Notes: a model not told the origin generated them from the sequence alone. A stretch of 41,624 nucleotides of DNA from an uncultured Rickettsiales bacterium (GCA_944391025.1 CALXSC010000008.1:1-41624), one strand, 5' to 3'. Positions 24,590-33,833 are shown, numbered from the stretch's first letter. Program-made: numbers and translations.

Positions 24590-25676
24590 TTATCTATAAA
24601 AGCTTTTTATGAAATCATCAAGCAATTCGCCATTAAACATTGCGACTGTATTGCCAGTCTCATAGCCAGTTCTTAGATCTTTAACTAGTTTATATGGGTG
24701 AAGTACATAATTTCTAACTTGGCTGCCCCAGCCATTATCGCCCTTTGCAAGACTGTTTTGATTTTTTTCATCCTCTTTTTTCTTCAGCTCTATTTGATAT
24801 AGCTTTGATTTTAACATCCTTATAGCCTCCTCTTTATTTTGATGCTGCGAACGTTGTTCCTGGCACTCTACTGCAATGCCTGTGGGTATGTGCAAAATCC
24901 TAACAGCACTATCCGTTTTATTTACATGCTGTCCGCCAGCACCGGAAGCCCTGCAAACTTCAATCTTTAGATCCTTTTCGTTTATTTCTATATTTATTTT
25001 ATCATCAACTACGGGGTATACATCAACGGATGTAAAGCTTGTCTGTCTTTTTCCTGCGGAATTAAATGGTGATTGCCTAACAAGTCTGTGTATTCCCTTT
25101 TCATTTTTTAATAGTCCATAGGCATTTTTTGCCTTTATTTTAATAATGCCGGACTTTATTCCAGCCACGTCATCCCTGTCTATTTCTACAACTTCATATT
25201 TTATTTTCTTTTTTTCAGCCCATTTCATATACATGTTCAATAGCATTTCAGAAAAATCACAGGCATCAACACCGCCTACACCAGTATTTATTTCAATGAA
25301 GCAATCATTGCCGTCAGCCTCGCCGCTAAAGAGATTTTCAATTCTAAATTCCTCAACATCACCAATAAGTATTTGCAATTCGCCAAGAATTTCATTCATT
25401 ATTTCTTCATTCTTCTCTTCCTTGGCCAAATCATATAGGTCAGAATTATCATTCAACTTTTCTAAAAGCGATTCATACCTATTTATGGTGTACTCAAGAC
25501 TACTTTTATTCTTTAGTATTTCCTCAGCCTTTTCCCTATTATTCCATATATTTTCGTCATTAGCCTGTTTTTCAAGATCTAAATATTGATTTTTTAGATT
25601 AGGTATGTCAAAGAAACCCCTTCAAAGAGCTTAATTCTCCATCAATTTTTTTTATCAAACTCTCAATTTCCAACAT
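24590..25676 (-). CDS. prfB: Peptide chain release factor 2, expressed by programmed +1 frameshift
   Basis: The gene is split into two frames in the normal RF2 way. Translation starts at the ATG at 25676 (MLEIESLIKK) and runs 22 codons to GGG TTT CTT TGA, with the in-frame stop at 25610-25608. A +1 shift at CTT TGA C continues as DIPNLKNQYLDLEK to the stop at 24590, giving about 361 residues. The anticodon-like tripeptide SPF (in VRQSPFNSAG) reads UAA/UGA, and GGQ (GAGGQHVNKTD) triggers hydrolysis. The Shine-Dalgarno-like AAGGGG just before the shift site is present. Low RF2 favours the frameshift, so this is autoregulation. It lies 11 nt after ybgC. Confidence 0.95.
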
Positions 25677-25687
25677 AGATACTCCGA

Positions 25688-26116
25688 TTAGCTATTTAAT
25701 AATTTGTTATATATATCCTTTGGAATTCTAACAAGCTTTCCATCCCTATTGATTGCAACTATTTCAACGTTCAAAGTAAATAGAAGCTCATTTTCCATGG
25801 CCATATCTTCCCTAGAGATTAGCAAAACATCCTGCTTTAGTCTTAAAACCGCACCAGTAATTTCATCAATTTTTACAGTTACCTTCAGTAAATCATCAAG
25901 TTTAGCCGATTTTTTAAACTCAAGATTAGCCTTGCGTACAACAAAACCAACTCCACTTTCCTTTAAAAGAACTGACTGCGTAATGCCAAGACTTCTTAAA
26001 AATTCAGTTCTAGCCCTTTCGCAAAAATCCATATATTTTGAATGGTAGACTACCCCGCCAGCATCCGTACTGTCATAATATACTCTAATTTCAAAATTAA
26101 AACAAGAATCACCCAT
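25688..26116 (-). CDS. ybgC: Tol-Pal-associated acyl-CoA thioesterase, hotdog fold
   Basis: A 142-residue protein, the usual YbgC length. The 4-hydroxybenzoyl-CoA thioesterase-type motif RVYYDSTDAGGVVYHSKYMDF (about residues 11-31) contains the catalytic Asp of the D-x-GVVYHxxY signature, followed by ERARTEFL. YbgC hydrolyses acyl-CoA or acyl-ACP and is usually encoded at the start of the tol-pal operon. Here no tol genes follow and prfB begins 11 nt downstream. The start is ATG (MGDSCFNFEIRV). Confidence 0.9.
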   Translation of the reverse strand: MGDSCFNFEIRVYYDSTDAGGVVYHSKYMDFCERARTEFLRSLGITQSVLLKESGVGFVVRKANLEFKKSAKLDDLLKVTVKIDEITGAVLRLKQDVLLISREDMAMENELLFTLNVEIVAINRDGKLVRIPKDIYNKLLNS

Positions 26117-26174
26117 ACAAATATAATAAATTTAAACAATAATTATAATAAAACACCTAATTTTTTAGTCAATA

Positions 26175-26639
26175 TTATTTTTCCTTCATTGAGATATATG
26201 TTCTAACTTCCATATTTTCCATATTGTCGCCAATATACAAATCAAAATCCGTAGCATATGAACGGCCAATAGATTCAGAATTCCAAATATTATTCCAGAC
26301 ATCCGCAACAACATCAGGAACCTTTCCATTTGATATAAACTCCCTATAGCTGCATGGTTTTATATCTATCTTTACCAGTTCATCCAGCAAGCCATCAAAT
26401 TTAGAAACTTCATAACCCAAAATTACAGTATAATCACCGCTATGGTCAGAATCATATTCAGTATATACGCAATAGATATTGTCAGAAACCCTATTGGTAA
26501 TCATAGAGCCAACTTCATCATCAAACCACTCCTTCCAAAGTTCCATTATGTCTTTTTGGCTTTTCCCATTTTTATTATTTGTTCTAACCGAAATACCGGC
26601 TATTTTTATATTATTAAAACTAACTATATTATAATTCAT
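26175..26639 (-). CDS. GyrI-like / effector-binding domain protein
   Basis: A 154-residue stand-alone effector-binding domain. Typical landmarks are IAGISVRTNN near the N-terminus, IYCVYTEYDSDHSGDYTVILGYEV in the centre and SYATDFDLYIG near the end. This is the pattern of YdeE/AraC C-terminal-like ligand-binding proteins. No helix-turn-helix is present, so it is not itself a DNA-binding regulator. Family members bind small hydrophobic ligands or inhibit gyrase. The ligand here is unknown. It lies 58 nt upstream of ybgC on the same strand. Confidence 0.8.
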   Translation of the reverse strand: MNYNIVSFNNIKIAGISVRTNNKNGKSQKDIMELWKEWFDDEVGSMITNRVSDNIYCVYTEYDSDHSGDYTVILGYEVSKFDGLLDELVKIDIKPCSYREFISNGKVPDVVADVWNNIWNSESIGRSYATDFDLYIGDNMENMEVRTYISMKEK

Positions 26640-26840
26640 AAATTAAACATTATTAAAAATGCAACAATAATTAGATTATATATTTTCTAAATATTCTAAG
26701 TCAAGAATTAAATACAACTTATAGTATATCTTTCCATATTCTATTTAGAATTTTTCAAAATATTATTCTAAAAACCATAGCAATACAGCACTTCAAGTGC
26801 AGCAAAAATAAAATAAATAATTGATTTTTGTATAAAAAGA

Positions 26841-26917
26841 TGGTGGAGACTAAGAGATTCGAACTCTCGACCTACTGGGTGCAAACCAGTCGCTCTAGCC
26901 AACTGAGCTAAGTCCCC
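26841..26917 (-). tRNA. tRNA-Ala (TGC), CCA encoded
   Basis: A 77-nt tRNA on the minus strand. The acceptor stem is GGGGACT/AGTCTCC and carries the G3-U70 pair that identifies alanine tRNAs. The anticodon loop is TTTGCAC with anticodon TGC. The T-arm has GTTCGAATC, the discriminator is A, and CCA is encoded. Confidence 0.97.
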
Positions 26918-26933
26918 ACTTCATACATAAACA

Positions 26934-26962
26934 AGTATAAAACTTAATTTTTTAATTGTCAA
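26934..26962 (-). promoter_or_regulatory. Promoter of tRNA-Ala
   Basis: Read on the minus strand: perfect TTGACA (26962-26957), 17-nt spacer, TATACT (26939-26934). The tRNA begins 17 nt downstream. This is nearly ideal sigma70-type spacing. Confidence 0.75.
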
Positions 26963-26983
26963 ATATTTTTTAAAAAAAATTAC

Positions 26984-27011
26984 TTGACTAAAAAATATTA
27001 AAATGTAATAA
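26984..27011 (+). promoter_or_regulatory. Promoter of tRNA-Cys
   Basis: TTGACT at 26984-26989 and TAATAA at 27006-27011 with a 16-nt spacer. The tRNA starts at 27027. It is divergent from the tRNA-Ala promoter, with only 21 bp between the two -35 boxes. Confidence 0.6.
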
Positions 27012-27026
27012 TATTTTAGTAATTAT

Positions 27027-27101
27027 GGCCGGATAGCAAAGTGGTAATGCCGTGGCCTGCAAAGCTTCAATGCGTCGGTTCGATTCCGACTCCGGCCTCC
27101 A
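27027..27101 (+). tRNA. tRNA-Cys (GCA), CCA encoded
   Basis: A 75-nt tRNA. The acceptor stem GGCCGGA/TCCGGCC is perfect, the discriminator is U (a cysteine identity element), and CCA is encoded at 27099-27101. The anticodon loop is CTGCAAA with anticodon GCA. The T-arm is GTCGGTTCGATTCCGAC. The anticodon stem GTGGC/GCTTC carries a T-T mismatch and a G-T pair, so it is weaker than usual. The 196 bp after it hold no gene I can support. Confidence 0.94.
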
Positions 27102-27297
27102 TAATTTAAATTAAATCCCTGACACTGTTAAAAAAATTGTTTTTACAAAAAGATACAAGGAGTATTGAATCTTTATGGCGACTTCGTATATTTAAAATTT
27201 AATAGGACTAAGTAGATTGAAGTAAATGAAAAATATTGAAGCGCTTAGTATTATTGGTGTTTTATATGAATTTTATGAAACGGTTTGCTAGCAGCAT

Positions 27298-30231
27298 CTA
27301 GTTTGTATAGTTGCTTTTATCAAAAATATTTCTCAAAAATCCTGGCAATATCATTGAAAATTTATTTATATCAATACTCATCTTAGCGTCCGCGTCCTTT
27401 TTGGTCACGCTAAACCTTGAGGCAAACAATCCGGCGTCCTTTTGTCCAAATATCAAATCCCCTATAACCGGCAGTTTATTTACACCAAATAAACCATTTA
27501 TAAACCCAAGCGGTACAAGCAACCCCTCTATTTTCATCTGGTCAGTTTTTAAATTTATATATCCAGAGGCTAATATTTGTAAACTAATAAACCTACTATT
27601 TGCTACCACCTCCGTAAATCTTAATATATTATCATCATATTCAAATTCGCCCCTAAGCTTGTCAAATGTTATTTTGGTGTCCTTTTTCAAACTCTTATTC
27701 AATTCCTTAAAGTTTTTATCTTTTTCAACATCTGACAAAACATCCTTTTTAATTTCCTCATTAGGCAGAATAGAAAACTTTTTATTAAGTTTCAAATCTC
27801 CAACAATGACGCTTTTTCCATTAATAATCTTCTGGTTAAGGTTTATCTCGCCCTCACCGCCCTCAATAGAATTTGTTAAATCTATTGTATTAAATAGATT
27901 TCCAAAATCATTGGATTCCAGATTAAACATCATATTTTTTTTGTTTAAATTTAGCTTCATATATTTTTTGCGCCCCATATCAGCACTAAAGTTTAGGAAA
28001 ACCATTATATTATTGTCAAACCTTGATGATATTGCAGGATTAAATAATTTTTTATCATCGCTAAAGCTAAGATAGTTTAAATTCAAATTGATTATGGTTT
28101 GATTATTTACATTTTGATTTGAATTATCGTTAACATCCAGATTTTTTATCTTGTCAATTATATTATTATAGTTGATGTTCTCACCATCAATATCAACATA
28201 ATTATATAGTTTGTCGTCAATTACATATGACCTATAGTAGACATTATATTTTGATTTATTATACTCTATATTTTCAATACTAACTTCCTGCTTTTTATTT
28301 TCTATGTCAATAAAACCTTTGATATCAAAGCTAAGATAGTCCACTAAAGGATTAAATTCATTTATATAAACTATACCGTCTCTCAAGTTGGCTTTATAAT
28401 CAAACGAAAGTTCTTTTTTTGCTGGTTTATATATATTTAAAGGCAAGTACTCTATATTGCTCCTATTTAAATTTATTTTTCCAAAAAAACTATCACTATT
28501 TCTTGGTTTTATAAAAGATAGTGGTATACTGGCACTATTTTTTAATATAGAGTTTTTCTTATTTACCATCACAGAATCAACTATGATGCCTGCCATATTA
28601 AAATCAATATTGTCTTCAATTGGTATATCAAGCTGCAATTTGCTGTTTGTATAATAATCCTCAATTACAGAATTTACATTATTTTCTATAATCTTTTTTT
28701 CAGCTTTATCTATGTGGACAAACAGATCAGAAAACGGACCTTTCGTATTGGCTTTGATAATAACTCTTTTATCATCAGGAATAAAATCAATAGCGACACT
28801 GCCACTGTTTATATCAGATTTTAGAACCTTTCCAGAATCTATATTAATCAGCATACCAGTTTTTTTAAATGTAGCCAAACCATTAATATCACTAACTTCT
28901 GGAAAATAATCGTTATAATTTAGCAGCACCTTTTCCATTTGCACTTCAGAGTAAATATCTTGCAGTCCTGAGTCATGTTCTTCATCCTCAACATTAAAAT
29001 ATTTCATATTTATTTTAGCGGTAGCATGCGGAGATGTGCCGCCTATTATATGCTCAATTACCCATGGACGTATGCCTTCTTCCTGACCTAAAAAATTAGG
29101 CCACAACTGTTTTAAATTAACTAACGGTATTTTTTTTATATCAAAATATAGATCTAAATTCTTATAATCTTCATGCTCCTTAAAACCAAGGCTCATCATA
29201 AATTCAGTCCTATCAAAATTTGCAGTTACAGAATCAAGACTAAATTCTTTAAAATTATCACCGAAACTACCATCAACAACCATTTTTGTAAAAGTTATCT
29301 TCTCATCAAAGAATTGTTTCAAATAAAAACTGCCTATAGGAGATGTTACAGAAAAATTCCCGTTAGAGAACCTAAGATTTTTATCCAAATTAAAATTAAC
29401 AGAAATATTAAAATAAGCCCTTATATTCATCAAATAATCATAGAAATCACTACTCCTGCTAAAAAAATCCGCATAGTTATTTAAATTTATATTATTAAAA
29501 TCTATTCTGCATGTTTTTTCAGCTTTTTGATTTTTACAAACAACCTTCATCTTTGAATTTAACTTATTCCTATTAACATTAAAAAGTGCATCCTGATTTA
29601 TTATCAAATTCTTTTTTTGCACATCAATATTTAGCTCAGAGTTTATGATGTTTATATCGGATTTTTTATCATCTATACATAGGACTATTTTAAAATCCTT
29701 TAAAGTAAAATTACTAATTATAAATGATGCACTGGAAAATTTTGAAATAATCTTCTGCAAATCCTCTATGTTGTCTCTATAGTTATATTTTTCTTTATCT
29801 TTTTGCCGTTTGTTTAAATCAATTTCAAAAATACTATCCGTTAAAATAATTGAATTTATTTCTATTCTGCCAAACAACAATTTAGTAAAATCCAGGTTTA
29901 ATACAAGCCTTGAAAATTTAAATGTGCTATTTTGCGACTTCAGAACAACATCTTTAATTTCATATTGCAAACCAAGATTTTCATCAAAATATAATGTAGC
30001 ATTTGATTGCTCAAATTCTATGTTTATATTATCAAATTTATTTATCATGTCAGCTACATAATTATTTACAAGAGGAACAACCCTTGGTTTAGTTGACAAT
30101 ATTACAATAAAAGCTATTATTGAAATAAATATTATAGAAATTATAGATACTGAAATTTTGAATAGCAGAAAAAACAAGTTCCTAATTATTATAAGGCTCC
30201 TTAAATTTTTAAAAGTTTTATCCTTTTTCAT
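27298..30231 (-). CDS. AsmA/YhdP-like envelope protein
   Basis: A 977-residue protein with one N-terminal membrane helix (about residues 18-52) and a long periplasmic part made of alternating short beta segments. The C-terminal region (IEGLLVPLGFINGLFGVNKLPVIGDLIFG, then DAGLFASRFSVTKKDADAKMSIDINKFS) is the AsmA-like C-terminal domain seen in YhdP/DUF3971 proteins of Gram-negative bacteria. These form long grooved bridges thought to carry phospholipids between inner and outer membranes. It is the last gene of a minus-strand run, separated from the RimK-like ligase gene by a 331-bp inverted-repeat element. Confidence 0.8.
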   Translation of the reverse strand: MKKDKTFKNLRSLIIIRNLFFLLFKISVSIISIIFISIIAFIVILSTKPRVVPLVNNYVADMINKFDNINIEFEQSNATLYFDENLGLQYEIKDVVLKSQNSTFKFSRLVLNLDFTKLLFGRIEINSIILTDSIFEIDLNKRQKDKEKYNYRDNIEDLQKIISKFSSASFIISNFTLKDFKIVLCIDDKKSDINIINSELNIDVQKKNLIINQDALFNVNRNKLNSKMKVVCKNQKAEKTCRIDFNNINLNNYADFFSRSSDFYDYLMNIRAYFNISVNFNLDKNLRFSNGNFSVTSPIGSFYLKQFFDEKITFTKMVVDGSFGDNFKEFSLDSVTANFDRTEFMMSLGFKEHEDYKNLDLYFDIKKIPLVNLKQLWPNFLGQEEGIRPWVIEHIIGGTSPHATAKINMKYFNVEDEEHDSGLQDIYSEVQMEKVLLNYNDYFPEVSDINGLATFKKTGMLINIDSGKVLKSDINSGSVAIDFIPDDKRVIIKANTKGPFSDLFVHIDKAEKKIIENNVNSVIEDYYTNSKLQLDIPIEDNIDFNMAGIIVDSVMVNKKNSILKNSASIPLSFIKPRNSDSFFGKINLNRSNIEYLPLNIYKPAKKELSFDYKANLRDGIVYINEFNPLVDYLSFDIKGFIDIENKKQEVSIENIEYNKSKYNVYYRSYVIDDKLYNYVDIDGENINYNNIIDKIKNLDVNDNSNQNVNNQTIINLNLNYLSFSDDKKLFNPAISSRFDNNIMVFLNFSADMGRKKYMKLNLNKKNMMFNLESNDFGNLFNTIDLTNSIEGGEGEINLNQKIINGKSVIVGDLKLNKKFSILPNEEIKKDVLSDVEKDKNFKELNKSLKKDTKITFDKLRGEFEYDDNILRFTEVVANSRFISLQILASGYINLKTDQMKIEGLLVPLGFINGLFGVNKLPVIGDLIFGQKDAGLFASRFSVTKKDADAKMSIDINKFSMILPGFLRNIFDKSNYTN

Positions 30232-30323
30232 TATAAACCTATAGTTTTCTAATAAAAGTTAGTTGGTACTTAATCTTATAAGAGTTTAATAAAATAAAAT
30301 CAATAAAAATTATATTAAAAATT

Positions 30324-30654
30324 GGTGATTACATTTATTTAAATAATCATCAGTGCTTTTGGCACCGACGGGGCGGCCGCAGAACTTTTTTCATGAAAGA
30401 GTTGTGGCCGCGGTGGCCAACAGTTCTGAAAAAACGCAATGAAGAATTTGATGGAAAAAGGTTAAGAAAAAAGTCCAAAGGCCTCCGCCTTAGTCGGACT
30501 TCTTATTGTTTTTTTGAAGTTGACCACTGTCCTCTAACCCAGCCAAAATCTTTAGGTTTGTCGGTTTCTGCGGACTTCAAAAAACAATAAGAAGTCCGCT
30601 GTGGCCGCCCCTAGTTCAGGCAATCTCCAAATATTAATTAAATATATAATCACC
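30324..30654. repeat. 331-bp nested inverted-repeat element
   Basis: The outer ends GGTGATTA (30324-30331) and TAATCACC (30647-30654) extend as imperfect AT-rich complements. A second layer is GGGGCGGCC (30370-30378) with GGCCGCCCC (30603-30611). A third layer is CGGACTTCTTATTG plus a T-run and GAAGT (30495-30520) with its complement at 30574-30598, about 25 bp with one bulge. The right-hand copy can also fold by itself (GCGGACTTC at 30570-30578 with GAAGTCCGC at 30591-30599). It fills the gap between two same-strand genes, and its right end covers part of the ligase stop codon. No convincing ORF is present. Confidence 0.65.
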
Positions 30655-31604
30655 TAAAAATTTTCAAGAATAAATCCAAATTTATCAGCGTGATTCATTT
30701 TACAAATTTTTTCATAGTTTCTATCAACGGCTTCAAGCCTATTTTTTAAACCTATCCTATTAGCTATCTGTATAGCTAAGCCGGGTCTGGCATTTAGTTC
30801 AAGCAGCAAAGCTCCGCGGAATTTATCTAAAACTATATCAGCCCCAACATAATTCAGATGGGTAATTTCACATGACCTATAGGCTATTTCAAGGTGTTCA
30901 TTCCACTGCGGAATGACCAGTTTAAAAAGGTCAGATCCAGTATCAGGATGGACTTCTATTGGTCTATCTTTCATAACAGCATGCGTAGCCTTTCCAGTTT
31001 TTAAATCTATACCAACGCCAATTGCTCCCTGGTGCAGATTAGCCTTGCCATTAGAAATTGAAGTGGACAATCTCATCATAGCCATAACCGGCATACCTCT
31101 ATATACAATAATTCTGGCGTCTGGTACACCCTGGAAGCTATATTCCTTGAATATATCAGTGAATTGTATCATTTCTTCTATTATTACAATATCATTTTTT
31201 CCGCCCAAACTATATAATCCGCTCAATATATTAAAACAATGCTCACTGATTTCCCTAATAGTCATTACAGAATTTGAGGCAGTTATAAAATTTTCGTTAT
31301 CAAAACTTTTTATAACAACTATGCCCTTTCCACCGCTTCCCTGGGCTGGCTTTATAACAAACTCCCTATAGCCTTTTACTATATTTAGAATATTTTTTAC
31401 TTCATATCCAAATTTTATAACTCCAATGACTTTTGTGGTATTAATGCCATTATTAAGGGCAACGGTTTTAGTCTGCAATTTATCATCAACCAACGGATAA
31501 TATTTTCTATTATTTAATTTTAAAATATAGTCGTAGTTCCTTGCATTTATACCAAGGACACCGTTTTCCTTTAATTCTCTATATCTTTTAAATAAATTAA
31601 TCAT
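30654..31604 (-). CDS. RimK-related ATP-grasp ligase (alpha-L-glutamate ligase-like)
   Basis: A 316-residue ATP-grasp protein. The opening RYRELKENGVLGINARN, YPLVDDKLQTK, the ATP-binding glycine-rich loop FVIKPAQGSGGKGIVVI (about residues 86-102), and the metal-binding LLELNARPGLAIQIANR (about 265-281) match the RimK-related glutamate-ligase-like family found next to inactive transglutaminase and retropepsin-like genes. It presumably forms an amide or peptide bond using ATP; the substrate is unknown. Its start overlaps the end of the transglutaminase-like gene by 8 nt, which supports coupled expression. Confidence 0.85.
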   Translation of the reverse strand: MINLFKRYRELKENGVLGINARNYDYILKLNNRKYYPLVDDKLQTKTVALNNGINTTKVIGVIKFGYEVKNILNIVKGYREFVIKPAQGSGGKGIVVIKSFDNENFITASNSVMTIREISEHCFNILSGLYSLGGKNDIVIIEEMIQFTDIFKEYSFQGVPDARIIVYRGMPVMAMMRLSTSISNGKANLHQGAIGVGIDLKTGKATHAVMKDRPIEVHPDTGSDLFKLVIPQWNEHLEIAYRSCEITHLNYVGADIVLDKFRGALLLELNARPGLAIQIANRIGLKNRLEAVDRNYEKICKMNHADKFGFILENF

Positions 31605-33150
31605 TGCTCTTTGCCAAAGGTTTAAATCTAATCAATTCAGTTAGTCTATAGCCAGTATAGGTACCGATTAACATAACTAAAAATAAAATACATATATTTA
31701 ACTCATTAAATACATACATAATGTATCTAATTTGTTCACTGCTTATAACCCAATAGGTAAAAGCCGCAACAATTAAAGTTGTAATATTTTGTTTTATAAC
31801 TTCCTTCTCACCACTTTCTTCCATTAATATTGAAGACCTTTCAATAATCCAAGCCGTAATAATCAGAGGAAAAAATATCAAAGAAAGTCCAACCCTTAAG
31901 CCCATATTATAGCTGACAACAGTTAAAATTTGCATTATAAAAATAACCAAAATAACTACAGCTGAAATCCTCGGCACTAATAATAGGTTTAACTTAGAAA
32001 ATAATCTCCTAATTAGTAAACCAATTGATATTAGAAATATAAAAGAAATTAGGCCATACAACAATCCAGTTTCAATGAAAGACATGGCTATAAGCATAGG
32101 AGTAAACGTACCAAGCGTTTTAATACCAACTATATTTCTCAATACAACAATAGCCAAAATAGCTAGAGGGAATACCGTAATAAACTTAAACATATTCTGT
32201 TCTCTAATTGGCAAATTATACATGGAATATTTAAATGACTCCTCTGTAGAATTTAATTCTGCCTTATATTTTGATAGAAAAAGCGCATTGTACTTATTTT
32301 TTAAAACGGAAAATAGAACCTTTGAATTTTTTCCGCCCTCTATGTCAAGCAAGGAATCACCACCATGCTGGAATACGAGGAAATCATCAGGAATTCCAGG
32401 AGCTCCATTATCTAAATTATATACATTCCATTTGCCATTAACATATGCCTCTAGGAGTAAATCTGGTTTTTGAAAGCTTTTGCCCTCAACAAGCTTGACG
32501 CCCCTGACCATTCTTACCGGAATATTCTCCAAAGCCAAAAGTGATTTGGTAATATCAAATATCTTTTTTTGGTTTGTTTTTAACGGGATAAATGTATTAA
32601 CCTCTGCAACGGCTGGCTTTTGATTTAAAATCATTATAAGATTGCTTACAAAGTCAAAATTACTGTCCATGCTCTTTGCCAAGTTTAGCAAACTCTTGGC
32701 TGATTCTTTTTGACTTTCGGAAAAATATGGAACCTCTATATTGTCAAAATTGGGCTTGCTATCAGAAAAATCATATTTTATGTTCTTGTTTTCCAAAAGC
32801 AAGACCTTGTAATACAATTTTTCCTGCCTGCCAGCAACATTATCATTCTTGGCAAATTGGATTTTTTTCTTATTTTTTAGGGGCCTTTCATCAATTTCAT
32901 ACCCTTCTGCATTTGCCAAATCGCCTAAAATCATTTTATTATTCGGTGCAGTTAATGTAATTTTAACAGGATCACCGGTTGCTGTATATGATACCTTTGC
33001 CTCAACAAGCCATACATCTACATTTTCATTTGGATTTATAGAAAATCCAAAATATTTTATTTTATAGCCTATTGAAAATACAGCATATATAACCGACAAA
33101 ATAAAACATCCAAATAAAATCCAACTAACAGACAGTCTTCTTGCTTTCAT
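31597..33150 (-). CDS. Inactive transglutaminase domain fused to a 7-TM module
   Basis: A 517-residue protein. One N-terminal helix (about residues 10-30) leads into an extracytoplasmic region holding a transglutaminase-like fold (about 140-260, with NIPVRMVRGVKLVEGKSFQKPD). The catalytic Cys is not seen where expected. About seven membrane helices follow (320-505), with the conserved-looking NIVGIKTLGTFTPMLIAMSF segment. This architecture is known as inactive transglutaminase fused to 7 TM helices, always found with the RimK-like ligase and retropepsin-like protease, as here. Its biochemical role is not settled; a sensor or scaffold role is an inference. Confidence 0.82.
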   Translation of the reverse strand: MKARRLSVSWILFGCFILSVIYAVFSIGYKIKYFGFSINPNENVDVWLVEAKVSYTATGDPVKITLTAPNNKMILGDLANAEGYEIDERPLKNKKKIQFAKNDNVAGRQEKLYYKVLLLENKNIKYDFSDSKPNFDNIEVPYFSESQKESAKSLLNLAKSMDSNFDFVSNLIMILNQKPAVAEVNTFIPLKTNQKKIFDITKSLLALENIPVRMVRGVKLVEGKSFQKPDLLLEAYVNGKWNVYNLDNGAPGIPDDFLVFQHGGDSLLDIEGGKNSKVLFSVLKNKYNALFLSKYKAELNSTEESFKYSMYNLPIREQNMFKFITVFPLAILAIVVLRNIVGIKTLGTFTPMLIAMSFIETGLLYGLISFIFLISIGLLIRRLFSKLNLLLVPRISAVVILVIFIMQILTVVSYNMGLRVGLSLIFFPLIITAWIIERSSILMEESGEKEVIKQNITTLIVAAFTYWVISSEQIRYIMYVFNELNICILFLVMLIGTYTGYRLTELIRFKPLAKSND

Positions 33151-33168
33151 TTTCTCCCCTTATAAAGT

Positions 33169-33744
33169 TTAATTTAGACTATTTTTAATTCCAACATCAA
33201 CAATAGCTAAACCGTTCAAAATATTTCTCCCAATCAAAACTTGATACTCAAATTTTTCCCTATTTGCCAATGTAAATTCCTTATTAAAATATTGGTTGCC
33301 CATTTTAATTTCTATATTGACAGTTATTCTCTTTTCATCGCCACCCTGCTGTCTTTTTATTGTTGTTTTTCTGACAATTTTTTTCTCAAAGCTTTTTTTC
33401 TCCTTGGTTGCTCTATTTTCTATATCAAACGAAACCCATGATTCACCATCCCTTTCAAATTCTTTTACATTTTGAGCATCTATGGAAGAGGTTTCTGCGC
33501 CGGTATCTATCCTAGCTGGAAAAACTGATTCCATATCCCTTAAATATGTTGGCTCAACTTCACCAATTATTCCTAACGGATAGTAAATTTTTTCCTTCAA
33601 TTTATTTCTTGAAATAGCCTTTAAAGTTTCAGGGGTATCTCCAGGTATTGGACACATAGATATATTGTTATTATTATCATTTTTATTAATACTGCAACAG
33701 GAGCTTAATAACAAAAATATTATAAATAGCGTATATTTTTTCAT
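33169..33744 (-). CDS. Retropepsin-like (RimB-type) aspartic protease, lipoprotein
   Basis: A 191-residue protein with a lipoprotein signal (IIFLLLSSC, lipid Cys at residue 16). The catalytic-type motif FPARIDTGAETSSIDA (about residues 75-90) and VLIGRNILNGLAIVDVG near the C-terminus form the pepsin-like fold pattern of the family annotated as ATP-dependent zinc protease. It is the first gene of the three-gene unit, followed after 18 nt by the transglutaminase-7TM gene. The lipobox places it in the periplasm, while the RimK-like ligase lacks a signal and should be cytoplasmic. Confidence 0.85.
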   Translation of the reverse strand: MKKYTLFIIFLLLSSCCSINKNDNNNNISMCPIPGDTPETLKAISRNKLKEKIYYPLGIIGEVEPTYLRDMESVFPARIDTGAETSSIDAQNVKEFERDGESWVSFDIENRATKEKKSFEKKIVRKTTIKRQQGGDEKRITVNIEIKMGNQYFNKEFTLANREKFEYQVLIGRNILNGLAIVDVGIKNSLN

Positions 33745-33833
33745 GCAATATTTTTATTTTCACCTTCTATCATTTTTAATAGTATTGTAAAAAAAATTCA
33801 ATGTTTTTTTTAATTTAATAAAATGGACAAGCA

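Noticed and set aside
27225..27297. Short ORF of about 21 codons after tRNA-Cys
   Set aside because: It is very short, has no start signal and no neighbour logic. Chance is the simplest explanation.
27311..28075. 254-codon plus-strand ORF
   Set aside because: It is antisense to the well-supported AsmA-like gene, rich in Ser/Leu/Phe/Ile as expected of an antisense shadow, and has no recognisable motif.
30393..30590. 65-codon ORF inside the 331-bp inverted-repeat element
   Set aside because: It lies fully within nested inverted repeats, its composition follows the repeat, and no start signal or homology is visible.
30324..30654. Retron msr-msd or group II intron remnant
   Set aside because: Inverted repeats alone are present. 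There is no reverse transcriptase gene in the window and no domain V-like hairpin.
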